Source: an uncultured Muribaculaceae bacterium (lineage in GTDB: Bacteria; Bacteroidota; Bacteroidia; Bacteroidales; Muribaculaceae). From it: a stretch of 64,000 nt of DNA. The notes under the pieces are model-generated. The model did no database searches. It was given only the letters and a program-made list of their open reading frames with translations, and had not been told where the DNA came from. Each line of letters opens with the position of its first letter. Positions within the stretch are counted from its first letter, which is position 1. The stretch covers positions 42,174 through 106,173 of the forward strand of contig CALUMJ010000006.1 in assembly GCA_944321715.1 (NCBI GenBank), read 5' to 3'. Shown here piece after piece: positions 36,136 to 46,565 of this stretch. The position numbers were made by a program, and so were the translations under genes.

Positions 36136-37617
36136 TTAACGCTTGTCTTCGTCGGAGTCATCATCGGAATAAGCATCTTTCGACTCCTCGAACACGCTCA
36201 TCAATTTTTCCTTAAAGCTCTCCATCATCGACCTCAACGGACCTATCTTGCGACCTCCCGCATTAGTCGCGTTAGTTACATTAGCCGCTTCATTGTTGCT
36301 GTCGTCCGCGCTATTCGATTGTTTGCTGTTGGCATGTTCGGTTTCGGGCTTTTTTGCAGGCGGTTTGATGGGTCCATCCTCGTCATCGTCCAGCTTTTCT
36401 TCGATTGGTTTCGATACAGGAACCTCTTCCTGCATGGCAGGCTCGGTCACATGCTCTTCCTCGACTACGGCCACAGGGTCGCTCACACAGCTTTCGCCGA
36501 TTTTCATTGAGTCGGCACCTTTCTCCATGATAGATATAACTTGCAGGTATTCAAGGCGCAGTGCCGCACTGTCGTGAAGCAACACATTTGTCGGCATACC
36601 ACCTTGACGCACTTTCAACTTTGTCATATCGGCGACAAGACGGCTGAAGCCATTAAGTTGCGAACCACCACCTACAAGCACAATCCCCGAAGCGAGTTGC
36701 TCGCGCGACAATCCCGAATATGATATTTGCTCATTGATATTCGCCACAATCTCCTGCGAGCGGCTGACGACGTAATTTTGTACATCGGTGGAACGTATTC
36801 CGGCAACGAGTATGTTACGACCCGACCCCGAAGCGACGGCGTTGCCCGAAGTACACTTAATCTCCTCGGCCACTTCCTCAAGCACATTTAGGCTTGCTAT
36901 GTCTTGCGTAATCAGGCGGCTGCCCATTGGCAGCGTTGCAAAATATTGCAGCACCCCCTTGCGATAAATCGACACCGTGGTAGTTTCGGCCCCGAAATCC
37001 ACAAGCATGCAACCGAGCTGGCGTTCCTCATTTGAAAGGATATATTCGGCCATTGCAAGCGACGTGACCACATATTTGACACTGTATTGCGGGTCAATTG
37101 CACGGTCAATGTTCATTTTCAGTGTGTTCCTTGCCACTACACCGTTCAATTCCACCCTCACGTTAGTGCCGTATGCGCCAATGGGGTTTACCACCTCGCT
37201 ATTGTTGACAAAGTAGCGGCACGGGATTACTTCCAATGTATCGCCCTGCACATCGGCCTCGTTTGCAAAACGCTTTTTAAGCGTTTCTATGACATTCTCG
37301 GTAATCATACGCTCATCGTCGAACGTGGTTGAAACCGACATGGAATAGTTATGCACCGACCGGCCATTGATGCCGACAAACACACTTGTTATCTTCTTAG
37401 GACTTATGCACCGTTCAAGCCGCGAAAGCACACGGTTGACACGTATCTTTGTTTCTTCCACATTCTGTATGCACCCATAGCGCACACAATTGGGCGAACG
37501 CTCGGCTTCGATGTCAAGCACCTCCACCCCACCGTTGATGTTGGGCTGGCCCAGCACGCCCACAATCTTAGAGCTGCTTATCTCCAACGCCACTACATAT
37601 TGCTTGTTGTCGTCCAT
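36136..37617 (-). CDS. ftsA: Cell division protein FtsA
   Basis: 493 residues. Actin-fold ATPase (about 1-385): VVALEISSSKIVGVLG, LGCMLVDFGAETTTVSIYRKG and VLVGGGSQLNGFSRL mark the nucleotide site, and the extra FtsA subdomain carries TTFDDERMITEN. A long acidic low-complexity linker (about 390-465, with EEKLDDDEDGPIKPP and SKQSNSADDSNNE) precedes a C-terminal amphipathic helix LRSMMESFKEKLMSVFEE that should bind the inner membrane. The linker is longer than in Proteobacteria. Tethers FtsZ to the membrane. Confidence 0.96.
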   Translation of the reverse strand: MDDNKQYVVALEISSSKIVGVLGQPNINGGVEVLDIEAERSPNCVRYGCIQNVEETKIRVNRVLSRLERCISPKKITSVFVGINGRSVHNYSMSVSTTFDDERMITENVIETLKKRFANEADVQGDTLEVIPCRYFVNNSEVVNPIGAYGTNVRVELNGVVARNTLKMNIDRAIDPQYSVKYVVTSLAMAEYILSNEERQLGCMLVDFGAETTTVSIYRKGVLQYFATLPMGSRLITQDIASLNVLEEVAEEIKCTSGNAVASGSGRNILVAGIRSTDVQNYVVSRSQEIVANINEQISYSGLSREQLASGIVLVGGGSQLNGFSRLVADMTKLKVRQGGMPTNVLLHDSAALRLEYLQVISIMEKGADSMKIGESCVSDPVAVVEEEHVTEPAMQEEVPVSKPIEEKLDDDEDGPIKPPAKKPETEHANSKQSNSADDSNNEAANVTNATNAGGRKIGPLRSMMESFKEKLMSVFEESKDAYSDDDSDEDKR

Positions 37618-37660
37618 ACCTCTTGTATATTTTTGTTTATTCTCTTCCTCTGTTGTTTAT

Positions 37661-38524
37661 TTATGGGTTCACGTCTTCTTGCACGTTGCCTACTACTTCG
37701 TCGATTCCGATTGACTCGATAGGCGGAGCTTGTTCGTCCTCCTCGGGATTGTAGGGGGCAATGTAAGGTGTTTTCTTGCCGCGCAACGTACCCACCACCA
37801 TGTAATCCCATTTAAGCGACACCTCAGTGTAGGCATCCCAACCTTTCTTCGACATCACATTATCATAAAACAACCTCAATTTCTTGAACTTCGACTCCCA
37901 GCCTTCCACTCGGCCCATGTTGACTATGTGCCCGCAAATGGTGGGAACAAAGCACACGTTGTTGGAATCGCGCACCACATACATCGACACCAGCCCCTTT
38001 AGCGAGTCGTCGCCATCGACATAGTTGATTAACGGCAAGAGCCTTATTGGCTGAAAGCTACCCGTGAAATCTCCCTCGACAACCGGCACATCAATGTGGT
38101 AGCGGCCATCTACCGCCACGCGCTTACCAGTGCGGTTGACATAATACACCGTGCTGTCGCCGCGGTCATAGACTCTCATCACAGGCACATATTGGCGCAC
38201 CTCGATTACAAGGTGATTGATATTCGACACATAGCACTCGACCGACTCTAAATAATCGCAATGGGCAAGCGCACGTTCGATGCTATCGGTATCAAGGCTT
38301 CTGATAAGTTTTCCCTCGGGAAACAAGTTTCTGGTTTCAAGCTCTTTCATTATGCCCTCGCGCGTGACAAAAGTTGACGAGTCGCTGTTTAGTATGACCA
38401 AATCGACCTGTTTGCACACTTCGAGCTGCGACTGCTGGTGAGCCAACGCCGCCGAGCACACAAACAATGCCACTATTACAAACAGTGTCACATACAGAAA
38501 TATCTTCTTAAATGCCTTTTTCAT
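37661..38524 (-). CDS. ftsQ: Cell division protein FtsQ
   Basis: 287 residues. Short cytoplasmic N-terminus (KKAFKKI), one membrane helix (IFLYVTLFVIVALFVCSAAL), then a POTRA domain (about 38-110: VDLVILNSDSSTFVTREGIM, NHLVIEVRQYVPVMRV) and a beta domain. It bridges the cytoplasmic and periplasmic divisome parts with FtsL. Low sequence conservation is normal. Stop of murC is 6 bp before its start. Confidence 0.92.
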   Translation of the reverse strand: MKKAFKKIFLYVTLFVIVALFVCSAALAHQQSQLEVCKQVDLVILNSDSSTFVTREGIMKELETRNLFPEGKLIRSLDTDSIERALAHCDYLESVECYVSNINHLVIEVRQYVPVMRVYDRGDSTVYYVNRTGKRVAVDGRYHIDVPVVEGDFTGSFQPIRLLPLINYVDGDDSLKGLVSMYVVRDSNNVCFVPTICGHIVNMGRVEGWESKFKKLRLFYDNVMSKKGWDAYTEVSLKWDYMVVGTLRGKKTPYIAPYNPEEDEQAPPIESIGIDEVVGNVQEDVNP

Positions 38525-38530
38525 TGCTTT

Positions 38531-39934
38531 TCATGCTTCTTGATGAGCCAATACTTTGCATAGCTGCGGTAAATAATTGCAGATGTCGCCAGCCCCGACA
38601 GTCAGCACCACATCGATGGCATGTTCACTTTCACGGTCGCGCACCACGTCAACCATGTCGCTTTTGTTGCACAAGATGACATTCTTGCTGCACTTTTCCG
38701 ATATGACCATAGAAGTCACGCCCGGCAATGGTTCTTCACGCGCAGGATATATATCGAGCAGCACAATCTCGTCGGCAAGCGACAATGCGTCGGCAAACTG
38801 CTGGGCAAAATCGCGCGTGCGGCTGTAAAGGTGCGGCTGGAATATTACTGTCAACTTCCTGCCGGGATAAAGGTCGCGCACCGAGAGTATGCTTGCCTTG
38901 ATTTCTTGTGGATGATGGGCATAATCGTCAATCAACACATGCCCACGTGCGTCAGCGCCACCTTTAAGCCAAAACTCAAACCTGCGTTTTGCTCCCATGA
39001 ACGACGAAATGGCACCACGCATGACCTCGGCATCGACTCCGACAAGGTAGCACACAGCCATTGCCGCCACGGCATTCTCGATATTAACATCGACCGGCAC
39101 GCCGAGGTTTACATCTTTGATTACACCATCAGGAGCGACAAAGTCGAAATGTATCTCGCCATCGCCCTTGCGCACATTGGCGGCATGGAAATCGCCACAG
39201 TCGCGCGAGTAGCTATACACCCTCACGCCATCGGCAGGACGCGGTTTCAACTTGATACCCTCCTTGACAATCAACGCGCCACCAGGGACTACAAGCTCGG
39301 TAAAATGGGCGAAGCTTTCCAAGTAGGCTTCTTCAGTGCCATATATGTCGAGGTGGTCGGGGTCGGTAGCCGTCACTACGGCCATGTAAGGCCGCAAATG
39401 GTGAAACGAACGGTCATACTCATCGGCCTCGATTACCGTGTAAGGACTTTTACTGTCGAGCAGGAAATTACTGCCATAGTTGCGCAATATGCCGCCAAGG
39501 AATGCATTGCACCCTATGGGCGAACTGTGCAATATGTGAGCCGCCATGCTCGATGTGGTGGTCTTGCCATGCGTGCCCGAGAAGCATAACCCACGCGACC
39601 CCTGCGTGACAATACCGAGCAACTCTGCCCGCTTCACAATCTTGAAACCTCCGTTGCCGAAATACTTCAATCCTGCGTGTGTGACAGGAACAGCCGGGGT
39701 GTAAACCACGAGCGTGGACTGCGGGTCGCGGCAATAAGCGGGAATGAGCGCAGCATCTTCATCATAGAATATTTCCACGCCTTCGGCGGCAAGGGCATCG
39801 GTAAGTGCCGTGCGTGTGCGGTCGTAACCTGCCACACGGCAACCTTGAGCCAGGAAATAACGTTCAAGGGCAGCCATGCCTATGCCGCCAGCCCCAACGA
39901 AGTATAGTGAATTGTATTTGAATCCTTTTTCCAT
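38531..39934 (-). CDS. murC: UDP-N-acetylmuramate--L-alanine ligase
   Basis: 467 residues. N-terminal Rossmann domain with YFVGAGGIGMAALERYFL, ATP-binding GTHGKTTTSSM, the family block IEADEYDRSF and the C-terminal ligase domain with IDDYAHHPQEIKASI. Adds L-alanine to UDP-MurNAc in the cytoplasm, first of the stem peptide steps. Four bases separate it from murG. Confidence 0.97.
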   Translation of the reverse strand: MEKGFKYNSLYFVGAGGIGMAALERYFLAQGCRVAGYDRTRTALTDALAAEGVEIFYDEDAALIPAYCRDPQSTLVVYTPAVPVTHAGLKYFGNGGFKIVKRAELLGIVTQGSRGLCFSGTHGKTTTSSMAAHILHSSPIGCNAFLGGILRNYGSNFLLDSKSPYTVIEADEYDRSFHHLRPYMAVVTATDPDHLDIYGTEEAYLESFAHFTELVVPGGALIVKEGIKLKPRPADGVRVYSYSRDCGDFHAANVRKGDGEIHFDFVAPDGVIKDVNLGVPVDVNIENAVAAMAVCYLVGVDAEVMRGAISSFMGAKRRFEFWLKGGADARGHVLIDDYAHHPQEIKASILSVRDLYPGRKLTVIFQPHLYSRTRDFAQQFADALSLADEIVLLDIYPAREEPLPGVTSMVISEKCSKNVILCNKSDMVDVVRDRESEHAIDVVLTVGAGDICNYLPQLCKVLAHQEA

Positions 39935-39938
39935 GCGT

Positions 39939-41051
39939 TCAACCTTTTTGCAATATTTTATCTATCTCATCCACTATGCGGCTGTCGGCGTTGCGCAATG
40001 CCATTTGCCCGATATTTGTGGCGAGCTGCGCAAGCCGCGATTCATCGGCAACGGTGTTGAGCATCGTCTGCACCAATGTGCCACGAGCATCGGCATCGCG
40101 CACCATCAAAGCCGCGTCTTTGGCCACCAAAGCCTGTGCATTCTTGGTCTGGTGGTCTTCGGCAACGTTGGGCGACGGCACCAATATCGCCGGCTTGCCC
40201 AATAGCTGCAATTCAGATATAGCACCGGCACCGGCGCGGCTCACTACAAGGTCGGCAGCACGGTATGCCACGTCCATGTCGGTGATAAAAGGCATCTGCA
40301 GCACATTGCCGGCATCGGCAATGGCAAGGAACTGCCTGATTTCATCGTCATAATATTTGCCAGTCTGCCACACCACCTGCACGTCTTCACGCTCTTTTAT
40401 CAGGTCTATGCCCTTGGCGATGCTGTCGTTAAGTGTGCGCGCCCCAAGGCTTCCGCCCACTACCAATATCGTCTTGCGCGACGGGTCGAGCCCCATCTGC
40501 TTCACGGCATCGACGTGCGACAACTGGCAATCGACCAAGTTGCGACGCACAGGGTTGCCGGTCAACACGATTTTCTCGGCAGGGAAAAATCGGTCCATGC
40601 CCTCGTATGCCACACATATCACATCGGCACGGGCAGCAAGCAACTTGTTGGTGACGCCAGCGTATGAGTTTTGCTCCTGTATGAGCGTGGGTATATGTCG
40701 TTTTTGGGCAGCCTTGAGCATCGGGCCACTGGCATATCCACCCACGCCGATAGCTATGTCGGGGCGAAAATCGCGCAATATGCCGCTGGCCCGGCGCATA
40801 CTCTTTAGCAACTTGAACAACACGACAACATTGCGCAAGAGGTTCTTACGGTCGAAGCCACACACAGGCAAACCTTTAATCTCATATCCAGCCGCCGGGA
40901 CACGTTCCATCTCCATGCGACCTTCGGCACCCACAAAGAGTATTTCGGCACCTGGATGCCGCCGCCGTATCTCGCCAGCAATAGCGATGGCAGGGAAGAT
41001 GTGTCCTCCCGTGCCGCCGCCGCTTATCAATATCCTGTATTCTCGCTCCAT
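39939..41051 (-). CDS. murG: UDP-GlcNAc:lipid I GlcNAc transferase MurG
   Basis: 370 residues, two Rossmann domains of the GT28/GT-B fold. N-terminal glycine loop SGGGTGGHIFPAIAIA binds lipid I phosphate; LVVGGSLGARTLN and the C-terminal RAGAGAISELQLLGKPAILVP form the donor site. Makes lipid II at the inner face of the cytoplasmic membrane. 12 bp after ftsW. Confidence 0.97.
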   Translation of the reverse strand: MEREYRILISGGGTGGHIFPAIAIAGEIRRRHPGAEILFVGAEGRMEMERVPAAGYEIKGLPVCGFDRKNLLRNVVVLFKLLKSMRRASGILRDFRPDIAIGVGGYASGPMLKAAQKRHIPTLIQEQNSYAGVTNKLLAARADVICVAYEGMDRFFPAEKIVLTGNPVRRNLVDCQLSHVDAVKQMGLDPSRKTILVVGGSLGARTLNDSIAKGIDLIKEREDVQVVWQTGKYYDDEIRQFLAIADAGNVLQMPFITDMDVAYRAADLVVSRAGAGAISELQLLGKPAILVPSPNVAEDHQTKNAQALVAKDAALMVRDADARGTLVQTMLNTVADESRLAQLATNIGQMALRNADSRIVDEIDKILQKG

Positions 41052-41063
41052 GATAAAAAAGTT

Positions 41064-42374
41064 TTATTTACCTCCCAATTGTACGGGATTTTCGGCCTGC
41101 AATACCTTAGAATCGACATTCCCGTCGCTGTCCATGCGGTCGATTTTACCACTGTCGTCAAATTGGGCGGCATACTTGCTCACACTGAGCATCACGCCGA
41201 AAGCCACGCTAATGGTCATAACCGACGAACCTCCGGTGGAAATCAACGGCAACGGTTGCCCGGTTACCGGCATCATTCCACAATTATAGCTAATGTGCGA
41301 CAATGCCTGCAAGGTAATCATAACTGCCATTCCCAACACCAAGAATGCAGGAAATGCGCGTTTACACTTTGGGGCAATGCGTCCGGCACGAGCCAGCAAC
41401 GAGAGATATAAAATCAGGACAAACACACCACCGACAAGCCCTGTTTCCTCGACTATGATGGAGTAAACAAAGTCGGACGACGCAAGTGGCAAACGGGCGG
41501 CCTCGCGCGAATTGCCGGGCAAAACGCCGAACAGGCCTCCGTTGGCCCGCGCCATATAGCTGTATTGCTCTTGCAAATAGTTGCCTCTGACAGGATGCCG
41601 CTGTATGCAAGAATCTTCGTTCCATGAATAATGTTCCAAGCGGCTGGCATGTGTGCTTCCGCGACCTATACCCTCCACATTGTCGGTGTCTTTGCCTTGT
41701 GCCGCAGCAATTTCTTTCTTTTCATTTGTGATGTAGTGGTCAACTGCCATGAATCCACCACCGAGCACACCATAAACCAGCAACACAATGCCGAATTTCT
41801 TCCACTGTATGCCGCCCACAAACATCATAGCAAGGCTAATGCACATGAAAATCACAGTGTTGGTGAGTCCTTCCGAAATGGTAAACGCTCCAAAACAGAT
41901 TACTATAAACGCACTCAACACGACACCTACGGTGCGTACACCGCCAGGCTCCTGATAACGTGCCATCACCCATGCTACTACAAGCACCGTGGTAAGTTTG
42001 GCAAGTTCGGAAGGCTGTACAGAAAATCCCAACACCAACAAGGCTCGTTTTCCGCCATTAACAGCAGTTCCAGAAACCGACAATGCCGCAAATGCGATAA
42101 TAGTCACTGCCACCAATACCCAAATCCACGGCACATATTTCTTATATGGGATGCTTTGCACGATAAGCAACACGACAAACCCTATCCCAAGTATTATCAC
42201 ATGCTTGAGAATTGGGGCATAGATATAGGTGCTAAGCCCCAAGTCGCGCGATAGCGCACTGAAGGTTTCTACCACCGAGATAATGCACAAAAGTGCATAA
42301 ATTCCCCATATCCAAGGGTCACCATATTTGTATGTACCCTTGCCTGTCGATGTCGTACCGGTATTCGCTTCCAT
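41064..42374 (-). CDS. ftsW: Septal peptidoglycan polymerase FtsW (SEDS family)
   Basis: About 436 residues from the ATG at 42374; a longer frame to 42437 runs into murD and is unlikely. Ten membrane helices. Family features: QPSELAKLTTVLVVAWVMARYQ, the extracytoplasmic loop region before IIVEETGLVGGVFVLILYL, and the C-terminal TGQPLPLISTGGSSVM. Polymerises lipid II during septation with the partner transpeptidase encoded at 46566-48710. The large periplasmic loop (about 215-275) is rich in charged residues, as in other Bacteroidetes. Confidence 0.96.
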   Translation of the reverse strand: MEANTGTTSTGKGTYKYGDPWIWGIYALLCIISVVETFSALSRDLGLSTYIYAPILKHVIILGIGFVVLLIVQSIPYKKYVPWIWVLVAVTIIAFAALSVSGTAVNGGKRALLVLGFSVQPSELAKLTTVLVVAWVMARYQEPGGVRTVGVVLSAFIVICFGAFTISEGLTNTVIFMCISLAMMFVGGIQWKKFGIVLLVYGVLGGGFMAVDHYITNEKKEIAAAQGKDTDNVEGIGRGSTHASRLEHYSWNEDSCIQRHPVRGNYLQEQYSYMARANGGLFGVLPGNSREAARLPLASSDFVYSIIVEETGLVGGVFVLILYLSLLARAGRIAPKCKRAFPAFLVLGMAVMITLQALSHISYNCGMMPVTGQPLPLISTGGSSVMTISVAFGVMLSVSKYAAQFDDSGKIDRMDSDGNVDSKVLQAENPVQLGGK

Positions 42375-42400
42375 AATCAAATCATTCTGACAAGGAAATA

Positions 42401-43762
42401 TTATTGCTCTTTCACACTGCGCAGCTTGTTGACACAATCCTTGAACTGGCAGCCACGGTCTTCATAACTCTTGAAAAGGTCGAAACTTGCACAACACGGC
42501 GACAGCAGCACCGTGTCGCCATCGGCAGCGAGGTCGCGGCACTTTGCCACAGCTTCGGCCATGCTCGTAGCGTCTTCCACAACAGGGATTTTGCCGTCGA
42601 AGAAGTTGTGCAACTTGGTATTATCCACTCCCAAGCACACTATGGCCTTGACTTTCTCCTTGACAAATTGCTCTATTTCGCCATAATCATTCCCCTTGTC
42701 CTTGCCTCCGAGGATTAGCACCACAGGGGTCGTCATGCTTTCGAGCGCATACCAGCACGAGTTGACATTAGTGGCCTTAGAGTCGTTGACATAGCGCACG
42801 CCGTCGAGCGTCCTCACATATTCGAGGCGATGCTCGACAGCCTCGAAGTCTTCGAGCGCATGGCGTATTACGTCTTTCTTTATATCGAGTACCGATGCCG
42901 ACAGCCCAGCCGCCATCGAATTGAACACATTGTGCAACCCTTTTAATGCCAAGTCGTTCTTGTCAATAACAAGCCAGTCATCGTCGTCCTTGCGCAACAC
43001 CACTTCGCCACGGTCGTCAACGTATGCTGCCGCCTCGGGGTCGTTCAACTCCGAGAACGGGTACATACGAGCTTCCACCTTCAGATGCTTCAACTGTGCC
43101 GCGATTACAGGGTCGTTTTCCCAGAAGATAAACGAGTCGTCGCCTGTCTGGTTCTGCAAGATGCGGAATTTCGCCGCCACATAGTTCTCCATCTTGTGGT
43201 CGTAACGGTCGAGATGGTCGGGCGTGATATTGAGCAACACGGCGATATTTGCCTTGAAGTCATACATATTATCGAGCTGGAAACTGCTAAGCTCTATCAC
43301 ATACACATCGTGAGGCTCTGTTGCCACCTGCAAGGCAAGGCTGCGTCCTACGTTACCAGCCAACCCTACGTCGATGCCGGCTTCCTTGAGTATGTGGTAG
43401 GTGAGCAATGTGGTAGTAGTCTTGCCGTTGCTACCAGTTATGCACACCATCTTGGCATCGGTAAAACGCCCGGCAAACTCAATTTCGGAAATAACCGGAA
43501 TATTCTTGCTGCGTAATTTCTCGATAACAGGGGCGTCATTGGGTATGCCAGGGCTTTTGACCACTTCGTCGGCACACAAGATGCGAGCCTCGGTGTGTCT
43601 GCCCTCTTCCCATTCAATGCCATACTCGTCGAGGCGGTCGGCATACTTCCGAGCCACCTTGCCCGAGTCGGACAAGAACACGTCAAATCCCTTGACATGG
43701 GCAAGCACAGCGGCACCCACGCCGCTTTCGCCACCGCCCAATACTACAATACGCTTTTTCAT
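42401..43762 (-). CDS. murD: UDP-N-acetylmuramoylalanine--D-glutamate ligase
   Basis: 453 residues from the ATG at 43762; the frame can be extended four codons to a TTG, but KKRIVVLGGGESGVGAAVLA is the normal start. ATP-binding GSNGKTTTTLLTYH, central block NITPDHLDRY and C-terminal YVNDSKATN. Adds D-glutamate in the cytoplasm. 17 bp after mraY. Confidence 0.97.
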   Translation of the reverse strand: MKKRIVVLGGGESGVGAAVLAHVKGFDVFLSDSGKVARKYADRLDEYGIEWEEGRHTEARILCADEVVKSPGIPNDAPVIEKLRSKNIPVISEIEFAGRFTDAKMVCITGSNGKTTTTLLTYHILKEAGIDVGLAGNVGRSLALQVATEPHDVYVIELSSFQLDNMYDFKANIAVLLNITPDHLDRYDHKMENYVAAKFRILQNQTGDDSFIFWENDPVIAAQLKHLKVEARMYPFSELNDPEAAAYVDDRGEVVLRKDDDDWLVIDKNDLALKGLHNVFNSMAAGLSASVLDIKKDVIRHALEDFEAVEHRLEYVRTLDGVRYVNDSKATNVNSCWYALESMTTPVVLILGGKDKGNDYGEIEQFVKEKVKAIVCLGVDNTKLHNFFDGKIPVVEDATSMAEAVAKCRDLAADGDTVLLSPCCASFDLFKSYEDRGCQFKDCVNKLRSVKEQ

Positions 43763-43779
43763 ATCTTGTTTCAACTCAA

Positions 43780-45039
43780 TTACCTTATTTTCAATGTTAC
43801 AAATGTCAATGCAGCCAAAAAGATGGCGACGATACAGAATCGCATCACTATCTTCGGCTCGGGTACAGCCCTTATGGGCCGCTGGATGAGCGAATCGACG
43901 CCCGAATTACCCTGCACCTGGAAATGATGGTGCAAGGGGGTCATCTTGAATATGCGCCGTCCTGTGCCAGTCTTTTTCTTGGTATATTTGAAATATGCCA
44001 CTTGCAGCATAACCGACAAGTCTTCCACAAGGAAGATGGCGCACATGATGGGTATGAGCAGCTCCTTGCGTATGAGGATTGCAAACACGGCGATTAGCCC
44101 GCCGAGCGTGAGGCTGCCAGTGTCGCCCATGAACACTTGGGCTGGATAGGAATTATACCACAAGAAACCTACCGTAGCCCCGATGAAAGCTGCTGCAAAT
44201 ACCACCAACTCGGAACTCTCGGGAATATACATGATATTCAAGTAAGACGAGTAGATTACGTTGCCGCCAAGGTAGCACATGATGGCCAGTGCCACGCCTA
44301 TGATTGCCGATGTCCCGGTGGCAAGGCCGTCGAGCCCATCGGTGAGGTTGGCCCCGTTGCTCACTGCCGCTACCACGAATATTGTGACGAGTATGAACAC
44401 CACCCAGCCGCCAGTCTCGGCATTATCGCCAAGCCACTTAGTGAGGCTGGCATAGTCAAAGTTGTTGTTTTTCACAAACGGTATGGTGGTTTGGGCGGCC
44501 TTTATATCCTCGGTCTTGTGGCTTACGACTATCTCATGGTCGGCCACACGTGTTTCGATGTTTTCACGCATCACGATGTCGGGGCTCAGGTACATCGTCA
44601 AGCCCACAATCAGCCCCAAGCCTACTTGCCCGACAATCTTGAACTTGCCTTTCAGTCCATCCTTGTCGTGGTGGGCCACTTTGATATAATCGTCGGCAAA
44701 GCCCAATGCACCAAGCCACACAGTGGAAACGAGCATCAATATCATATACACATTGTCTAACTGCGCCACCAGCAGACAAGGCACCAAAATTGATATGATG
44801 ATAATGATACCCCCCATGGTAGGCGTGCCTTTCTTGCTCATCTGCCCTTCAAGCCCTAAGTTGCGCACAATCTCGCCCACTTGCATCAGTTGCAAGCGGT
44901 CGATAATGCGGCGGCCTATCACCGTGGCAATAAACAGCGACAGCAACAATGCCACTCCCGAGCGGAATGTGAGGTAATTCATCAATCCCGCACCGGGGAA
45001 ATCAATGCTTTCCAAATATTGGAACAAGTAATACAGCAT
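43780..45039 (-). CDS. mraY: Phospho-MurNAc-pentapeptide transferase MraY
   Basis: 419 residues, ten membrane helices. Key motifs: KKGTPTMGGI, LGFADDYIKV (the catalytic aspartates), NLTDGLDGLATG, and VFMGDTGSLTLGGLIA; it ends with the histidine-rich MTPLHHHFQ loop that helps bind the substrate. At 419 it is longer than the Proteobacterial 360; the extra length is a loop near MRENIETRVADHEIVVSH, as known for Bacteroidetes. Makes lipid I. Confidence 0.97.
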   Translation of the reverse strand: MLYYLFQYLESIDFPGAGLMNYLTFRSGVALLLSLFIATVIGRRIIDRLQLMQVGEIVRNLGLEGQMSKKGTPTMGGIIIIISILVPCLLVAQLDNVYMILMLVSTVWLGALGFADDYIKVAHHDKDGLKGKFKIVGQVGLGLIVGLTMYLSPDIVMRENIETRVADHEIVVSHKTEDIKAAQTTIPFVKNNNFDYASLTKWLGDNAETGGWVVFILVTIFVVAAVSNGANLTDGLDGLATGTSAIIGVALAIMCYLGGNVIYSSYLNIMYIPESSELVVFAAAFIGATVGFLWYNSYPAQVFMGDTGSLTLGGLIAVFAILIRKELLIPIMCAIFLVEDLSVMLQVAYFKYTKKKTGTGRRIFKMTPLHHHFQVQGNSGVDSLIQRPIRAVPEPKIVMRFCIVAIFLAALTFVTLKIR

Positions 45040-45067
45040 TTTATCTCAGTCACATATTGGTTTAAAA

Positions 45068-46543
45068 TCAATTCTGTTTTTCCTCGTCGAACAGCGACAA
45101 AATTACCTCTTTGTCGTCGAAATGGTGCTTCACACCCCTCACTTCCTGGTAATCCTCATGCCCCTTGCCAGCCACCAGCACCACGTCGCCCGGTTCGGCA
45201 AAACAAGTTGCAGCCTTGATGGCGTCGCGGCGGTCGGTAATCTTGAGTGTGTGGCGGCGGTCACTGTCGTCGAGGCCGGCCTCCATGTCGCGCAATATTT
45301 CTTCGGGGTCCTCAAATCGGGGATTGTCGCTTGTGAGTATGAGGCGGTCGCTACGTCGGGCAGCTTCCTTTGCCATAATAGGCCTTTTACCCTTGTCGCG
45401 GTTGCCACCGGCACCGACGACTGTGATGATTTTGCCACGGTTGCCGACTACGTCGCGAATGGTGTCAAGCACGTTGACGAGCGCATCGGGAGTGTGGGCA
45501 TAATCGACAATTGCCGTGTAGCCGCGCGGCGAAACGAGCGTTTGGAAACGTCCTGCCACAGGCACAAGCAAGCTCATCTTCACAGCCACGTCCTCCTCGG
45601 GGAATCCAAGCAACAACGATGCGCCATACACCGCCGTGAGGTTATAGGCATTGAACCGCCCGGTAAAAAGCACCTCGATTTCACGCCCGTTAAGTTCGAG
45701 AGTGGTGCCATTGAGGCGGCTTTCTATGATTTTACCCTTGAAGTCGGCCATTGAACGCAACGAATATGTGTGCTTGCTGGCACGGCTGTTCTGCACCATT
45801 ACCAGCCCCACCTTGTCGTCGATATTCACGAGCGCAAAAGCATCGGACGGAAGGTTGTCGAAAAAGCTCTTCTTGGCTGCAATGTAATTCTCTACCGTCT
45901 TGTGATAGTCGAGGTGGTCGCGTGTGAGATTGGTGAACACGCCACCACGGAAACGCAAGCCGTCGATGCGGTGCTGCACACAAGCATGTGAACTGACCTC
46001 CATGAAAGCATATTTGCAGCCAGCATCGACCATTTGCCGCAACAAGCGGTTGAGCGTCAACGGGTCGGGGGTTGTCTGCTCGGTGTGAATGACTGTCGTA
46101 TCGACAATATTGCGCACCGTCGAAATCAATCCTGCCTTGTACCCGAGCAATTGCGCCATTTCATATAGCAGCGTTGCTGTAGTCGTCTTGCCATTGGTGC
46201 CAGTAACACCCACCAAGTCGAGCGACTGTGACGGATAATCATACCATGCCGAAGCAAGCCAAGCCAACGACCGGCTGCCATTGTCAACCACGATATATGC
46301 CACATCGGCAGAAAGTTGCTCGGGCAATTGCTCGCAAACCACGGCAGCCGCCCCAGCGGCAACCACATCGGGTATAAACTTGTGTGAATCGACAGTCACT
46401 CCCCTCACGGCAACAAACAATGCCCCGGCAGTCATGCGGCGAGAGTCGCACACCAAGTCGCATATCTCAACGCCGTCAACCTCGCCCTTTACATCAAGGA
46501 CGTTCAACGGCTTCAACAATTCGCTTAATAATTTCTTTTCCAT
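45068..46543 (-). CDS. murE: UDP-MurNAc-tripeptide synthetase, meso-DAP type
   Basis: 491 residues. Three-domain Mur ligase with GTNGKTTTATLLYEMAQ, the carbamylated-lysine region around HLDYHKTVENYIAAK, and in the C-terminal domain DNPR (in LTSDNPRFEDP), the tetrapeptide that marks meso-diaminopimelate as the added amino acid. C-terminal GKGHEDYQEV is also typical. 22 bp after ftsI. Confidence 0.96.
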   Translation of the reverse strand: MEKKLLSELLKPLNVLDVKGEVDGVEICDLVCDSRRMTAGALFVAVRGVTVDSHKFIPDVVAAGAAAVVCEQLPEQLSADVAYIVVDNGSRSLAWLASAWYDYPSQSLDLVGVTGTNGKTTTATLLYEMAQLLGYKAGLISTVRNIVDTTVIHTEQTTPDPLTLNRLLRQMVDAGCKYAFMEVSSHACVQHRIDGLRFRGGVFTNLTRDHLDYHKTVENYIAAKKSFFDNLPSDAFALVNIDDKVGLVMVQNSRASKHTYSLRSMADFKGKIIESRLNGTTLELNGREIEVLFTGRFNAYNLTAVYGASLLLGFPEEDVAVKMSLLVPVAGRFQTLVSPRGYTAIVDYAHTPDALVNVLDTIRDVVGNRGKIITVVGAGGNRDKGKRPIMAKEAARRSDRLILTSDNPRFEDPEEILRDMEAGLDDSDRRHTLKITDRRDAIKAATCFAEPGDVVLVAGKGHEDYQEVRGVKHHFDDKEVILSLFDEEKQN

Positions 46544-46565
46544 CTAAGTTCACAAAATATATGTG